From assembly GCA_027486845.1 (NCBI GenBank), contig JAIXOL010000058.1, forward strand, positions 1 through 64,000: 64,000 nucleotides of DNA. Direction: 5' to 3'. The DNA is from Cytophagaceae bacterium (lineage in GTDB: Bacteria > Bacteroidota > Bacteroidia > Cytophagales > Spirosomataceae). The position numbers and the translations under genes are program-made. Below the pieces are notes generated by a model, which worked only from the letters and a program-made list of their open reading frames with translations, ran no database searches and was not told where the DNA came from. Shown piece after piece: positions 17,982-26,278 of this stretch (positions within the stretch are counted from its first letter, which is position 1; every line of letters begins with the position of its first letter).

Positions 17982-18068
17982 AGTTTAAATAATGATTAAT
18001 TTTTAATGATTAATGTTGAATGTGTTTTTGTATAGTAAATCTTTAACCTACCATAAATTTTCATATCG

Positions 18069-18121
18069 TTGTCATTCTAAAGTAAACTGATTACTGCTAT
18101 CGGATTCCTTCGGAATGACAA
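18069..18121. repeat. REP-like palindromic repeat
   Basis: TTGTCATTC (18069-18077) is complementary to GAATGACAA (18113-18121). The right part contains the core GATTCCTTCGGAATGACA. Related cores recur at 60926-61030. It lies in the 337-bp gap between the divergent oxidoreductase and MFS genes; the rest of that gap is AT-rich with no other feature I can name. Confidence 0.5.
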
Positions 18122-18318
18122 AAATTATGGAAAGTTTATTTACTGAGTAGTTCCATGTAGCAATTTACAAAAAACCACAGATTCTTGTCAATTGCATTGC
18201 CAAATTTCTGAAAAAGTGTCGAATCAACAATTAAAAATAGGATTTTCTTTTGGAAAAATTTTAAATATTCTATTTTTACGCTTCAATTAATTCAAAACCT
18301 TTAAAACCTCTTAAAACT

Positions 18319-19524
18319 ATGGTAAATCAGAACCGTCTTTTTCTAGGAAGTTGTTTCGCTCTCATAACAACAGCTTTCTCATTTAGTATCCGTGCAGGAA
18401 TTCTTCCGCAATTAGCAACAGATTTTAACTTATCAGCCGAGCAGCTTGGTTTTATTAACTCAATGTGGTTTTTGGGCTTTCCGATTGCTATGATTGTTGG
18501 TGGACTCGTTTATCATACTATGGGCCCGAAAAAAATCATGATGATTGCATTCGTTTGTCACGCTCTTGGAATTCTTCTTACAATTTATTCGGGCGGGTAT
18601 ACAGGTCTTTTAATTTCAACTTTCTTGATTGGTATCGGAAATGGCTGTACAGAAGCTGCATGTAATCCTATGATTGCTGATGCTTATTCTGGCTCACAAA
18701 TGAGTAAAATGTTGAATCGTTTTCACATGTGGTTTCCTGGTGGAATCGTTGTAGGAAGTTTGCTATCTAAATTTATGACAGATGGAGGATTAGGATGGCA
18801 GCCACAAATTTGGTTGATTTTAGTGCCAACATTGATTTATGCGTATTTATTTTGGGGACAAGAGTTTCCTAAACCTAAAACTGAGGGTGTAACTTCTATT
18901 GGAGAAAACCTAAAAGCAATGGCTACGCCTTTATATATCTTTATGTTTGCTTGTATGGCTCTCACTGCCATTACAGAATTTGGCCCACAGCAATGGACAG
19001 GCTTAATCATGAGTAAATCAGGTGCAAGCCCGATGCTTATCTTGGCTTTGGTAACTGGTTTGATGGCAGTTATTAGATTCTTTGCTGGTCCAATCGTTGA
19101 GAAATTTGACCAAACAGGTGTATTGCTTGGTTCGGCAGTTTTAGCAGCAATTGGTATTTATTTATTTAGTACTCAAACGGGTGCAATGGCTTATCTAGCA
19201 GCTATTTTCTTTGCAATGGGTGTTGCGTTATTCTGGCCAAATATGGTTGGTTTTATTGCCGAAAAAGTGCCTTTAAGTGGTGCGTTGGGTATGTCAATCA
19301 TTGGTGGTGTTGGTATGTTTTCAACTTCAATTTTTCAACCAATTATCGGTCGTTGGATTGACTCTGCGAAAGCTGAGCAAACTGCTGCTGGCTTAATTGG
19401 CGATGAAATGGAATTGGCTGCTGGACAATCTACTCTCAGCACAATGGTATTGTTCCCAGCTATTTTGATTGTAGCGTTCACAGTTCTTTATTTCTGGGAA
19501 AAGAGAAAACCAGCTCAAGCATAA
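18319..19524 (+). CDS. MFS sugar transporter, FucP-like
   Basis: A 401-residue inner-membrane protein with about 12 hydrophobic segments. The N-terminal half starts RLFLGSCFALITTAFSFSIRAGILPQLATDF, and the loop between helices 2 and 3 contains YHTMGPKKIMM, a variant of the MFS loop motif. The pattern GNGCTEAACNPMIADAY near 110 resembles the fucose/glucose-galactose permease group. It is transcribed away from the oxidoreductase/isomerase/DUF1080 genes. It probably carries the mono- or disaccharide that those enzymes process across the inner membrane; the substrate is inferred from neighbours. Confidence 0.83.
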   Translation: MVNQNRLFLGSCFALITTAFSFSIRAGILPQLATDFNLSAEQLGFINSMWFLGFPIAMIVGGLVYHTMGPKKIMMIAFVCHALGILLTIYSGGYTGLLISTFLIGIGNGCTEAACNPMIADAYSGSQMSKMLNRFHMWFPGGIVVGSLLSKFMTDGGLGWQPQIWLILVPTLIYAYLFWGQEFPKPKTEGVTSIGENLKAMATPLYIFMFACMALTAITEFGPQQWTGLIMSKSGASPMLILALVTGLMAVIRFFAGPIVEKFDQTGVLLGSAVLAAIGIYLFSTQTGAMAYLAAIFFAMGVALFWPNMVGFIAEKVPLSGALGMSIIGGVGMFSTSIFQPIIGRWIDSAKAEQTAAGLIGDEMELAAGQSTLSTMVLFPAILIVAFTVLYFWEKRKPAQA

Positions 19525-19560
19525 TTGTAGAGCAGGTTTTCAACCTATCATAATAATTTA

Positions 19561-19597
19561 AAAAAAGCCTTACTAAGTTTGTTAGTGAGGCTTTTTT
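19561..19597 (+). terminator. Rho-independent terminator after the MFS gene
   Basis: Stem GCCTTACTAA / TTAGTGAGGC with one G-T pair, 5-nt loop GTTTG, flanked by an A run and followed by a T run. It lies about 37 bp after the MFS stop. Confidence 0.85.
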
Positions 19598-19834
19598 ATA
19601 TCGAAGAAAATTCCTTTTCTCAAGCGAAATAATGGATAAAAATTATTTTAATAACTTTCTCTATTAATTATGATGGTTGTTGATGATGTAAAAAATATCT
19701 TTGATTTTCTTGACTCATATCAATTTTGATACAAATAAAAATATTTTTTTTGTTAATCTCATATTATTCTTAAAAAATTTAGTTATATTTTAATTTTAGA
19801 TAAATAAATAATTAATCATTTGAAAGTTTTGTAT

Positions 19835-19842
19835 TAATTTTG
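19835..19842 (+). promoter_or_regulatory. Candidate Bacteroidota -7 box before the GHMP kinase gene
   Basis: TAATTTTG matches the TAnnTTTG -7 consensus, 38 bp before the ATG at 19881. A correctly spaced TTTG is not present upstream, so this is only a candidate. The surrounding 200 bp (19600-19834) are very AT-rich and hold no reading frame. Confidence 0.4.
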
Positions 19843-19880
19843 AGCGAATTCGATTTAAATAAAATTTTAAGACATTATTG

Positions 19881-20954
19881 ATGATAAAAATATCAACTCC
19901 TGGACGTATATGTCTTTTTGGAGAGCATCAAGATTACCTCGGTTTACCTGTCATTGCTGCAGCAATTTCTCGCAGGGTTGATATGTCAGGCGAGCATCGT
20001 GCTGATAAGCAAATCGTTATTCATCTACCCGATATCGGTTCGGAGTTACTCATGCAAGTTTCTGCTACACGAATCCCTTATGAACAAAAAAGAGATTACT
20101 TCAGAAGTGGCTATAATGTACTTATTGATAAAGGTTTAACTTTTTCTAAAGGCTTAGAATGTACTGTGCGGGGGAATATACCAATCAATTCAGGTACATC
20201 GAGTTCGTCAGCATTATTGGTTACTTGGATTCATTTTTTATCGAAAATGGCTGATACTCCGCAGGTATTTACTTCAAAAGAATTGGGAGAAATGGCCTAC
20301 CAAGCTGAGGTAGTTGAGTTTGGTGAACCCGGTGGAATGATGGATCATCTTTCTACCGCCATCGGTAATGCAGTATATCTGACTTTTGACCCGAAAACAA
20401 CAGCCGAAGCCATCGAACCAAAACTTGGTAGTTTCGTTTTGGCTGATTCATGTGAGCCAAAAGATACGATTGGGGTCTTAAAAAGAGCAAAGTTTGCCCG
20501 TTTAGAGTTAATTGAGAAAATAAAAGAACAATTGCCCGACTTCTCGCTACATACTTTTGACTCTACCGAAAAAGAAAAATTAATGACATTTTTGAATGAG
20601 GATGATTATACTCTTTTGCTCGGCACACTCAGAAATAGAGATATTTTGAGAGAAGCCTTAGACCTTTTCAAGTCTGATAAAATGACTGATGAAATTTTAG
20701 GAAAATTACTGCTTGAGCATCACACCATTTTGCGAGACGTTTTGCAGATTTCCACACCAAAAATTGAAAGAATGCTCGATGCAGCTATGAGTGCAGGTGC
20801 TTTAGGTGGAAAAATTAATGGTTCGGGTGGGGGAGGATGTATGTTTGTGTACGCTCCAAACGAACCCGAAAAAGTAGCTGAAGCGATTGAGAAAGTAGGT
20901 GGCAAAAGTTATTTAATCAGAATTGATGCCGGAACCAAACAACTCATGTTTTAA
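19881..20954 (+). CDS. GHMP-family sugar kinase (galactokinase-like)
   Basis: A 357-residue cytoplasmic kinase. STPGRICLFGEHQDYLGLP at the N-terminus is the galactokinase-type sugar-binding signature (GEHxDY). The ATP-binding motif 2 reads INSGTSSSSALL near 104, EFGEPGGMMDHL near 148 gives the catalytic Asp region, and motif 3 is KINGSGGGGCMF near 310. I chose the ATG at 19881 over a TTG three bases upstream. It is a little shorter than classic GalK, and the galactose motif is not complete, so fucose, arabinose or an anhydro-sugar are also possible substrates. It stands alone between terminators. Confidence 0.82.
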   Translation: MIKISTPGRICLFGEHQDYLGLPVIAAAISRRVDMSGEHRADKQIVIHLPDIGSELLMQVSATRIPYEQKRDYFRSGYNVLIDKGLTFSKGLECTVRGNIPINSGTSSSSALLVTWIHFLSKMADTPQVFTSKELGEMAYQAEVVEFGEPGGMMDHLSTAIGNAVYLTFDPKTTAEAIEPKLGSFVLADSCEPKDTIGVLKRAKFARLELIEKIKEQLPDFSLHTFDSTEKEKLMTFLNEDDYTLLLGTLRNRDILREALDLFKSDKMTDEILGKLLLEHHTILRDVLQISTPKIERMLDAAMSAGALGGKINGSGGGGCMFVYAPNEPEKVAEAIEKVGGKSYLIRIDAGTKQLMF

Positions 20955-20957
20955 GAA

Positions 20958-20991
20958 AAATGTGGAGATATTTTGTAGTATCTCCACATTT
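20958..20991. terminator. Bidirectional terminator
   Basis: A perfect 13-bp stem, AAATGTGGAGATA (20958-20970) with TATCTCCACATTT (20979-20991), 8-nt loop. It lies between the converging GHMP kinase and madM genes; the T run is better on the minus strand. Confidence 0.75.
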
Positions 20992-21057
20992 CTAAGTCGA
21001 TAAAAATAATTGTTTTCGGTAAAATAAATCCAACAAGTTAGAAACTTACCCTAACAA

Positions 21058-21819
21058 TTAACCAAATATTACTTTCATTAGTAAAAATAAAATTGATGGA
21101 CAAAATAGACAACCCAATCCTGTGTAGAAAGTGGCCGTTAATGCTCCATAAGGCACTAATTTAGGGTCGGTGGCTGCCAAACCTGCTGTTACTCCACTGG
21201 TTGTACCCATCAATCCTCCAAAAACCATGGCAGTATGTGGGTTGTTGAGGCCGATGTATTTAGCAATAAATGGCGTTCCAATTGTTACGGCTACGGCTTT
21301 TACTACACCTGCTGCAATGCTCAGTGCCATTACGTCTGAGTTAGCTCCGATGGCTGCACCCGTTACGGGTCCGACAATATATGTGCATGCACCTGCTCCG
21401 ATTGTTGTTAGGCTAATTGCATCGGTATAACCACCGAGCAATGCGACCAAAACTCCTGACAAAAATGACAAAACAATGCCCAAGAAGAGCGATAAAGCAC
21501 CAACCCAGCCAGTGCGTTTCATAATTAAAAAACTTGCACCCATTGCGGTTGAGACAATGGCAAAGTCACGAAGCATTGAGCCTCCCATTATGCCGAATCC
21601 CGAAAATATTTTGATGTCGGCAATGCCTTTTTCGCCTTTGGTATAAATGCCACCAATATATGCTAAAATTAAACCAATTAAGATAGCTATGGCCGAGGCT
21701 GGGATTTTTTTATTTGTTAGTTTATCAGAGAAGATGCCAGAAACATAAATGATGATACCCACCGCAAGGAAAGCTACCACTAAGCCATTTTTTTCGAGAA
21801 ATTTTGCGATAATTTCCAT
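21058..21819 (-). CDS. madM: Malonate transporter subunit MadM
   Basis: A 253-residue integral membrane protein with eight or more hydrophobic segments, rich in Gly and small residues. The length, the start EIIAKFLEKNGLVVAFLAVG and the central GGYTDAISLTTIGAGACTYIVGPVTGAAIG pattern (about residues 126-160) match MadM, one of the two subunits of the sodium-dependent malonate symporter known from malonate-fermenting and malonate-oxidising bacteria. MadL precedes it by 1 bp, so the pair is translationally coupled, and a malonyl-CoA-synthetase-like gene lies upstream in the same orientation. The assignment rests on family resemblance plus pairing. Confidence 0.85.
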   Translation of the reverse strand: MEIIAKFLEKNGLVVAFLAVGIIIYVSGIFSDKLTNKKIPASAIAILIGLILAYIGGIYTKGEKGIADIKIFSGFGIMGGSMLRDFAIVSTAMGASFLIMKRTGWVGALSLFLGIVLSFLSGVLVALLGGYTDAISLTTIGAGACTYIVGPVTGAAIGANSDVMALSIAAGVVKAVAVTIGTPFIAKYIGLNNPHTAMVFGGLMGTTSGVTAGLAATDPKLVPYGALTATFYTGLGCLFCPSILFLLMKVIFG

Positions 21820-21820
21820 G

Positions 21821-22189
21821 TTAGTCGAGTTGGGTATTTTTTAAGAGTTTTGCTAAAATTGGAATTGTAATGGCACAAATAACGATAGGAACTAGGCCTG
21901 CCAAAATCGCTATGAATCCACTCGAAACTGCTACTCTCACATTTTGAGTTGCCGACATCGCTACTACAATTGGAATATACATCTGATTCCAGAACATAAT
22001 ACCATTTTCGGTATTTCGGTTGAGATAGCCTTTTTTATTGAACCAATCACTGAGGATGATTAGTAGTAACATCGCAAAACCAACGCCACCAACATTGGCA
22101 TCAATACCAATGGCTTTACCCAAAAATTCGCCAAAAAGTTGGCCAATTACATAACAAAAAGCCAAAATGGCTACTCCATAGATTATCAT
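21821..22189 (-). CDS. madL: Malonate transporter subunit MadL
   Basis: A 122-residue membrane protein with four hydrophobic helices. The pattern MIIYGVAILAFCYVIGQLFG, the loop GIDANVGGVGFAMLLLI near 29-45 and the segment GIMFWNQMYIPIVVAMSA near 62-80 are characteristic of MadL. It works together with MadM, whose ATG follows its stop after a single base. It lies 125 bp downstream of the acyl-CoA synthetase gene; that gap shows no clear terminator, so a matB-madL-madM transcript is plausible. Confidence 0.87.
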   Translation of the reverse strand: MIIYGVAILAFCYVIGQLFGEFLGKAIGIDANVGGVGFAMLLLIILSDWFNKKGYLNRNTENGIMFWNQMYIPIVVAMSATQNVRVAVSSGFIAILAGLVPIVICAITIPILAKLLKNTQLD

Positions 22190-22314
22190 AGTTAGGTTAG
22201 TTTGTATTTGCCGAACGTCAGTCGCCTTGTATTTACAAATAAGTCAGAATATTTTTTCTGTGAAACTCTATTTTTTCAGGGCCTCCGTGGTACCTAAACT
22301 TAGTAAATTTTATT

Positions 22315-23802
22315 TCAATTAAATAGTTTTTTTAAATCATTTTTAGTCACCTTTCCCATGGCGTTGCGTGGGAGTTCTTCCACTATTTTGTATTGGCGTG
22401 GAGTTTTATAAGCGGGCATTTTTTCTCTTATCCAAGTATTGAGTACCTTTAGGTCTAAGTTCTGGTCGTTTAATATGATGGCAGCTGCGACTATTTCGCC
22501 CCATTCTTCGTTCGGTATACCTACTACGCTACAATCTTCGATTGCGACATGCGTTCGAAGGATTTCTTCAATTTCTAAAGCAGAAATTTTATAGCCACCC
22601 GATTTGATTATGTCAATAGAATCACGTCCTAAAATTCGATAATATCCTTTTTCTACAACCGCCACATCGCCAGTTTTAAACCAGCCATCGATCGTGAAAG
22701 TCTTTTGTGTTGCTTCTGGTTTATTCCAATATTCTAAGAAAACATTTTTACCCTTTATCTGAATTTCGCCAGCTTGACCACGTTTTACCACAACATTATT
22801 TTCATCAACAAGTCTTGTTTTCACGCCCGCAAGTGGTCGTCCGATATATCCAGCTTTGCGTTCGGCATCGTACGGATTACTAATTCCCATACCGATTTCG
22901 GTCATTCCGTAGCGTTCAAGTAGGGTATGAGTGCTGATTGTTTTCCATTTTTCCATCACCGAAACAGGTAAAGCTGCCGAACCAGAAACCATCAAGCGGA
23001 ATTTGGACAACGTATTTGTAATTTGTTTTTGTTGGTCGTCAGGAAGGCTTTCCCAGTGTGAAATGAGTTTAAAATAAATCGTTGGAACGGCCATGAAAAC
23101 GTTAATTTCTCCTTTCTGAAATACTCCAAAAACGCCCTGTGCTGAGAAGGAAGGCAGAAATTCAACCGTTGCTCCCGACAACAAAGCACATGAAATTACG
23201 TTAATAATTCCATGTACATGGTGTAGCGGCAATATACATAATATATGGTCTTTGGCCGACCATTGCCAAGATTTTACTAAGGTTGAAACTTGTGCTTCGA
23301 TATTGGCATGGGTCGTCACAACACCTTTCGGTAGATTTGTGGTGCCACTTGTATAAAGAATCATTGCCTTGCGGCTTGACTGTAAATTCGGTAGTTTTTT
23401 TTGTTGGATAGCTGCTTTATCGACTTCGGATAAAATAATAAAACGAAAGCCTTTTTCGGCAGCTAATGGCTGTAAGATTTCGGCATATTCAGCACCAGCA
23501 ATCACTATTTCGGCTCCAGTATCTTCGATAACGTATTGAAGCGAAGGTAACGGATAACTAATGCACAAAGGCACGGCAATTCCGCCGGCCCGCCAAATTC
23601 CCCATTGAACGCTTACGTAGTCGAAGCCAGGGGAAACCATGAATGCTATTCGTGTTTCGTTCAAATCAACTAAATTTTCAAGAATTAAAGAGGCAAATTG
23701 ATGGGAAGAGTTAAGTAAATCTTGATAAGTATATGATTGATTATCAGAAATGATAGCTTGATTTTCGGGATTGGCGGTAGCGTTTTTTACTATTTTGAGC
23801 AT
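22315..23802 (-). CDS. matB: Malonyl-CoA synthetase-like acyl-CoA ligase
   Basis: An ANL-superfamily adenylate-forming ligase of 495 residues. The P-loop A3 motif is LYTSGTTNLPKGV near 148, LPLHHVHGI near 190 and FMAVPTIYFKLI near 235 resemble the MatB/ACSF3 branch, A5 is LERYGMTEIGMGISNP near 294, A7 is GWFKTGDVA near 373, and the catalytic Lys near the end is in RNAMGKVTKNDL. MatB activates malonate to malonyl-CoA with ATP and CoA. The adjacent MadL/MadM malonate transporter makes that substrate likely here. No malonyl-CoA decarboxylase is next to it, so the product may feed fatty-acid synthesis directly. A generic short-chain acyl-CoA synthetase is the alternative. Confidence 0.83.
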   Translation of the reverse strand: MLKIVKNATANPENQAIISDNQSYTYQDLLNSSHQFASLILENLVDLNETRIAFMVSPGFDYVSVQWGIWRAGGIAVPLCISYPLPSLQYVIEDTGAEIVIAGAEYAEILQPLAAEKGFRFIILSEVDKAAIQQKKLPNLQSSRKAMILYTSGTTNLPKGVVTTHANIEAQVSTLVKSWQWSAKDHILCILPLHHVHGIINVISCALLSGATVEFLPSFSAQGVFGVFQKGEINVFMAVPTIYFKLISHWESLPDDQQKQITNTLSKFRLMVSGSAALPVSVMEKWKTISTHTLLERYGMTEIGMGISNPYDAERKAGYIGRPLAGVKTRLVDENNVVVKRGQAGEIQIKGKNVFLEYWNKPEATQKTFTIDGWFKTGDVAVVEKGYYRILGRDSIDIIKSGGYKISALEIEEILRTHVAIEDCSVVGIPNEEWGEIVAAAIILNDQNLDLKVLNTWIREKMPAYKTPRQYKIVEELPRNAMGKVTKNDLKKLFN

Positions 23803-24140
23803 GACTGTGCTTGGCTGAATAAGTTTTTTATAAACATGTTATCTAACAAAAAATAAATGTTTAAAAGTATGAAATTTTAGTGAAATATTTGGACAAAGGT
23901 GGTAGAAATTTAGTATTTCAATTTTTGATCATCTTTTATTTTTCCTTGATAAAAGCATAAATTTTCATTGTTTCTGAAGTTATGATTTCTACATTAAAAT
24001 GCCAATAATTGATTTTAATTATACTTTGAAAATCTAATATTTTACCTTTAAAATAGATGATTCAGATTTATGAAAATGATTTGATTTTCTTTAATATATA
24101 ATTTAATTCAAACTTTATCGAGGCAAAAAATAATGCAATA
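23803..24140. other. AT-rich intergenic stretch
   Basis: About 340 bp between the divergently-placed matB start and the terminator of the small membrane gene. Only short AT-rich runs; I see no reading frame, repeat or recognisable RNA. The matB promoter must lie in its left part but no exact TAnnTTTG box is visible on the minus strand. Confidence 0.4.
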
Positions 24141-24142
24141 AA

Positions 24143-24171
24143 AAAGCACATTCATTTTTGGAATGTGCTTT
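24143..24171 (-). terminator. Terminator after the small membrane protein gene
   Basis: Stem AAAGCACATTC (24143-24153) with GAATGTGCTTT (24161-24171), loop of 7 nt, perfect pairing. Read on the minus strand it is followed by a T run, about 24 bp after the stop of the gene at 24195. Confidence 0.75.
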
Positions 24172-24194
24172 CGAATATGATTTTTGACTACATC

Positions 24195-24377
24195 TTAGTG
24201 ATGCTCATGATTTGCCGGATTATTATTATATCCATTTGCAAAGATGCCAATCATAATGAAAAGACCAACTACGAAAATAAAAGTATCGCCAAAAAAGAAA
24301 AGCACTGAAATGATTACTAAAAAGATAACCAACATAAGCCAGTCAGGAAGACGTTGAGAACTTGAGTGATTTGTCAT
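24195..24377 (-). CDS. Small two-helix membrane protein
   Basis: A 60-residue protein from the ATG at 24377 (MTNHSSSQRLPDW). Two closely spaced hydrophobic helices, LMLVIFLVIISVLFFF and FIFVVGLFIMIGIFA, are followed by a polar Asn/His tail ending HEHH. An upstream ATG would add 11 charged residues and is less likely. I do not recognise a family. It has its own terminator, and a coding gene is supported by the clean hydrophobic pattern. The His-rich tail could bind metal, but that is speculation. Confidence 0.55.
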   Translation of the reverse strand: MTNHSSSQRLPDWLMLVIFLVIISVLFFFGDTFIFVVGLFIMIGIFANGYNNNPANHEHH

Positions 24378-24440
24378 GATATATTTATTGGATTTTGATT
24401 CTGCTCGCAATTTATTAAATAAGCGTCAAAATATAAAATT

Positions 24441-24878
24441 TTACTTAACTTTCTGATAGTGATAATAATTGCCATCGGCCAAAACGGCTCCGATTGGTGT
24501 TTTTTCGTAAAGAATAATTGATGAATTTGTATCATCGAAAGTTAAGAAGGAATACTTTTGATTTTTGGTAAATACAACAGCTTCTCTTGGTTCTTCTCCA
24601 ATAAAACTCACTTTTTGTACGTCAAAATCGGTAGTTTCTGTAAGTTTTCCATTTTTGGTTCGAGTAAATATTTTACCAACGGTATCAAAATTAATAATTT
24701 CAATACCAACTGCTTTTATTTCCGTCGGCCCGCCTGGCACAGGATAACCAACGCTTATTTTAGTAAATTGCCAATGTCCATTTAATTTAGATAATGATGT
24801 GTTCGATGTTTCAATATTGGTTTCGGCTCGGCAACCCATTAAGAGTTGTAAGATTATTGATAAAAAGAGTGCTTTCAT
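24441..24878 (-). CDS. Lipocalin-like lipoprotein, unknown function
   Basis: A 145-residue protein with a lipoprotein signal peptide (MKALFLSIILQLLMGC; Cys at 16). The mature part is predicted all-beta and has the KLNGHWQFTKISVGYPVPGG start seen in small lipocalin-like proteins of Bacteroidota, followed by alternating strands (VVFTKNQKYSFLTFDD). It likely resides in the periplasm or on the outer membrane. Ligand unknown. It lies 63 bp upstream of the small membrane gene on the same strand; whether they share a transcript is unclear. Confidence 0.6.
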   Translation of the reverse strand: MKALFLSIILQLLMGCRAETNIETSNTSLSKLNGHWQFTKISVGYPVPGGPTEIKAVGIEIINFDTVGKIFTRTKNGKLTETTDFDVQKVSFIGEEPREAVVFTKNQKYSFLTFDDTNSSIILYEKTPIGAVLADGNYYHYQKVK

Positions 24879-24942
24879 TTTTATGACATTTGAATTTCGT
24901 CTATTTGGTTATATGATTCAAAAGTGATAAAAAAGGTTGGAA

Positions 24943-25584
24943 TCAAAAATCGAATTCTAATACTTCTGGGTCGTTCATTATGCTTTTGATAGCTTTTTCG
25001 TGGTTTTTTTCAGGCCCTTTCACAATCCAAATACCACTGATTTGCTCATAAGCTTTGTTTTGTGTGCCACGTTCGGCTTCAAGTCCAAACTGCTCAAATT
25101 TTTCTTCATAATGTTTCAAAGATTTACTTCGAAATTTACACACAATCCTGTAAGTACGAATAGTGTTTTTTCGTTTGATAATTCTCTGAATCGGTACGAG
25201 CGAATAAAGAGCTGCAATTACCAAAATCATAGCCACAAAACCTGTTTCATAGAGCCCGTTGCCAAAACCAACACACATACCGAGTGCAGCCGTAACCCAA
25301 GCCGCCGCCGCAGTAGTGATGCCCGTAATACGACCGTTTGAATTATCTCTAAAAATAATCCCACCTCCTACAAAGCCAATTCCTGTAACAATATTCGCTG
25401 CAATACGTGAGGGGTCTGAGCCAAGTTTCATAGATATTAAAGTGAAAATAGTCGAACCCAAACAAATCAGAATCATTGTTCGGAGTCCAGCCGATTTGCT
25501 ATGGTATTCACGTTCAAGACCAATAATCGCCCCAGTTCCAGCCGAAATCAGTAGTTTTATAATATCTTCTGTAATAAAAGTCAT
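24943..25584 (-). CDS. MgtC/SapB-family inner-membrane protein
   Basis: A 213-residue protein. The N-terminal 130 residues are the MgtC/SapB domain with four membrane helices: LLISAGTGAIIGLEREYHSKSAGLRT near 10-35 (the family's GxERExxxKxAGLRT signature), then IVTGIGFVGGGIIFRD near 63-78 and GITTAAAAWVTAALGMCVG. The C-terminal 75 residues form a soluble ACT-like domain (YRIVCKFRSK, WIVKGPEKNHEKAI). Homologues influence magnesium homeostasis or F-ATPase in pathogens; in free-living bacteria the role is open. It stands alone. Confidence 0.88.
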   Translation of the reverse strand: MTFITEDIIKLLISAGTGAIIGLEREYHSKSAGLRTMILICLGSTIFTLISMKLGSDPSRIAANIVTGIGFVGGGIIFRDNSNGRITGITTAAAAWVTAALGMCVGFGNGLYETGFVAMILVIAALYSLVPIQRIIKRKNTIRTYRIVCKFRSKSLKHYEEKFEQFGLEAERGTQNKAYEQISGIWIVKGPEKNHEKAIKSIMNDPEVLEFDF

Positions 25585-25801
25585 TTGTTAATTTATAAAA
25601 AATAAATATCAGATTTTGTAAAATCAAAAGTATGATTAATTTTGATTTTATTTTAAAAGTGCTCAATTTCAATTTTATTTTTTTGGTATTTATGAAAACT
25701 TAACACGAAAATTTTGGTTTTCTGTTCAATGTTTAGTGTATTTGCGTAATAATTAAATAATAATAAATTAACAATAAGTTAATATTAAACATTTTACTAT
25801 T

Positions 25802-26275
25802 ATGAAATCCGAAATTAAACAAAAATCTGCTGAAATCGCCACTGTACTTGCAGCAGTAATTAGTGGAGATACAACGAATAAAAAAATCAAGAAAGTAATT
25901 GAAAAAGCATCTGAGAAATTAGCAAAAGATGTAGTTGAAATAAAGAAAGATGCTGAGAGAAAGGCTGAAAAAGAAGCAAAAAAAACGGCAGAGGAAGTAA
26001 AGAAATTAATTAAAAAAGCTGAGAAAAAAGCCAAAAAAGAGGCAAAGAAAGCAGTTAAGAAAACAGAAAAAAAAGCCGATAAAAAAGCAAACAAATCTGA
26101 GAAAACATCTAGAACTCCTAAGCCAAAACCAGAAAAGGAAATTTCTGCATCAAAATTAACAGTCAAAAAAGAAACCGTTGCCAAAACAACTATAAAAAAA
26201 CCAAAACAAGTTGCTCCAATAAAAGCGATTAAACCTAATAAAATTGTACAAAAAGAGCCTGAAACACAAGAATAA
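25802..26275 (+). CDS. Lys/Ala-rich histone-H1-like basic protein
   Basis: A 157-residue, extremely basic protein. Residues 1-45 form a mixed helix (SAEIATVLAAVISGDTT). About 45-105 is a continuous charged run of K/E/A repeats (AEKEAKK, AEKKAKKEAKK) likely to be one long helix, and the tail is Lys/Pro-rich (PKPKPEKE, KKPKQVAPIKAIKP) like the C-terminal tail of histone H1. Such proteins bind and compact DNA in several bacterial groups; no sequence-specific motif is present. It lies only 3 bp before the lamin-tail-domain gene. An opposite-strand frame that is rich in Phe/Ser/Ala is the mirror of these Lys/Ala codons, not a gene. Confidence 0.75.
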   Translation: MKSEIKQKSAEIATVLAAVISGDTTNKKIKKVIEKASEKLAKDVVEIKKDAERKAEKEAKKTAEEVKKLIKKAEKKAKKEAKKAVKKTEKKADKKANKSEKTSRTPKPKPEKEISASKLTVKKETVAKTTIKKPKQVAPIKAIKPNKIVQKEPETQE

Positions 26276-26278
26276 TAT

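Noticed and set aside
25259-25591. Plus-strand frame opposite the MgtC gene
   Set aside because: Shadow frame; the MgtC/SapB signature on the minus strand is unmistakable.
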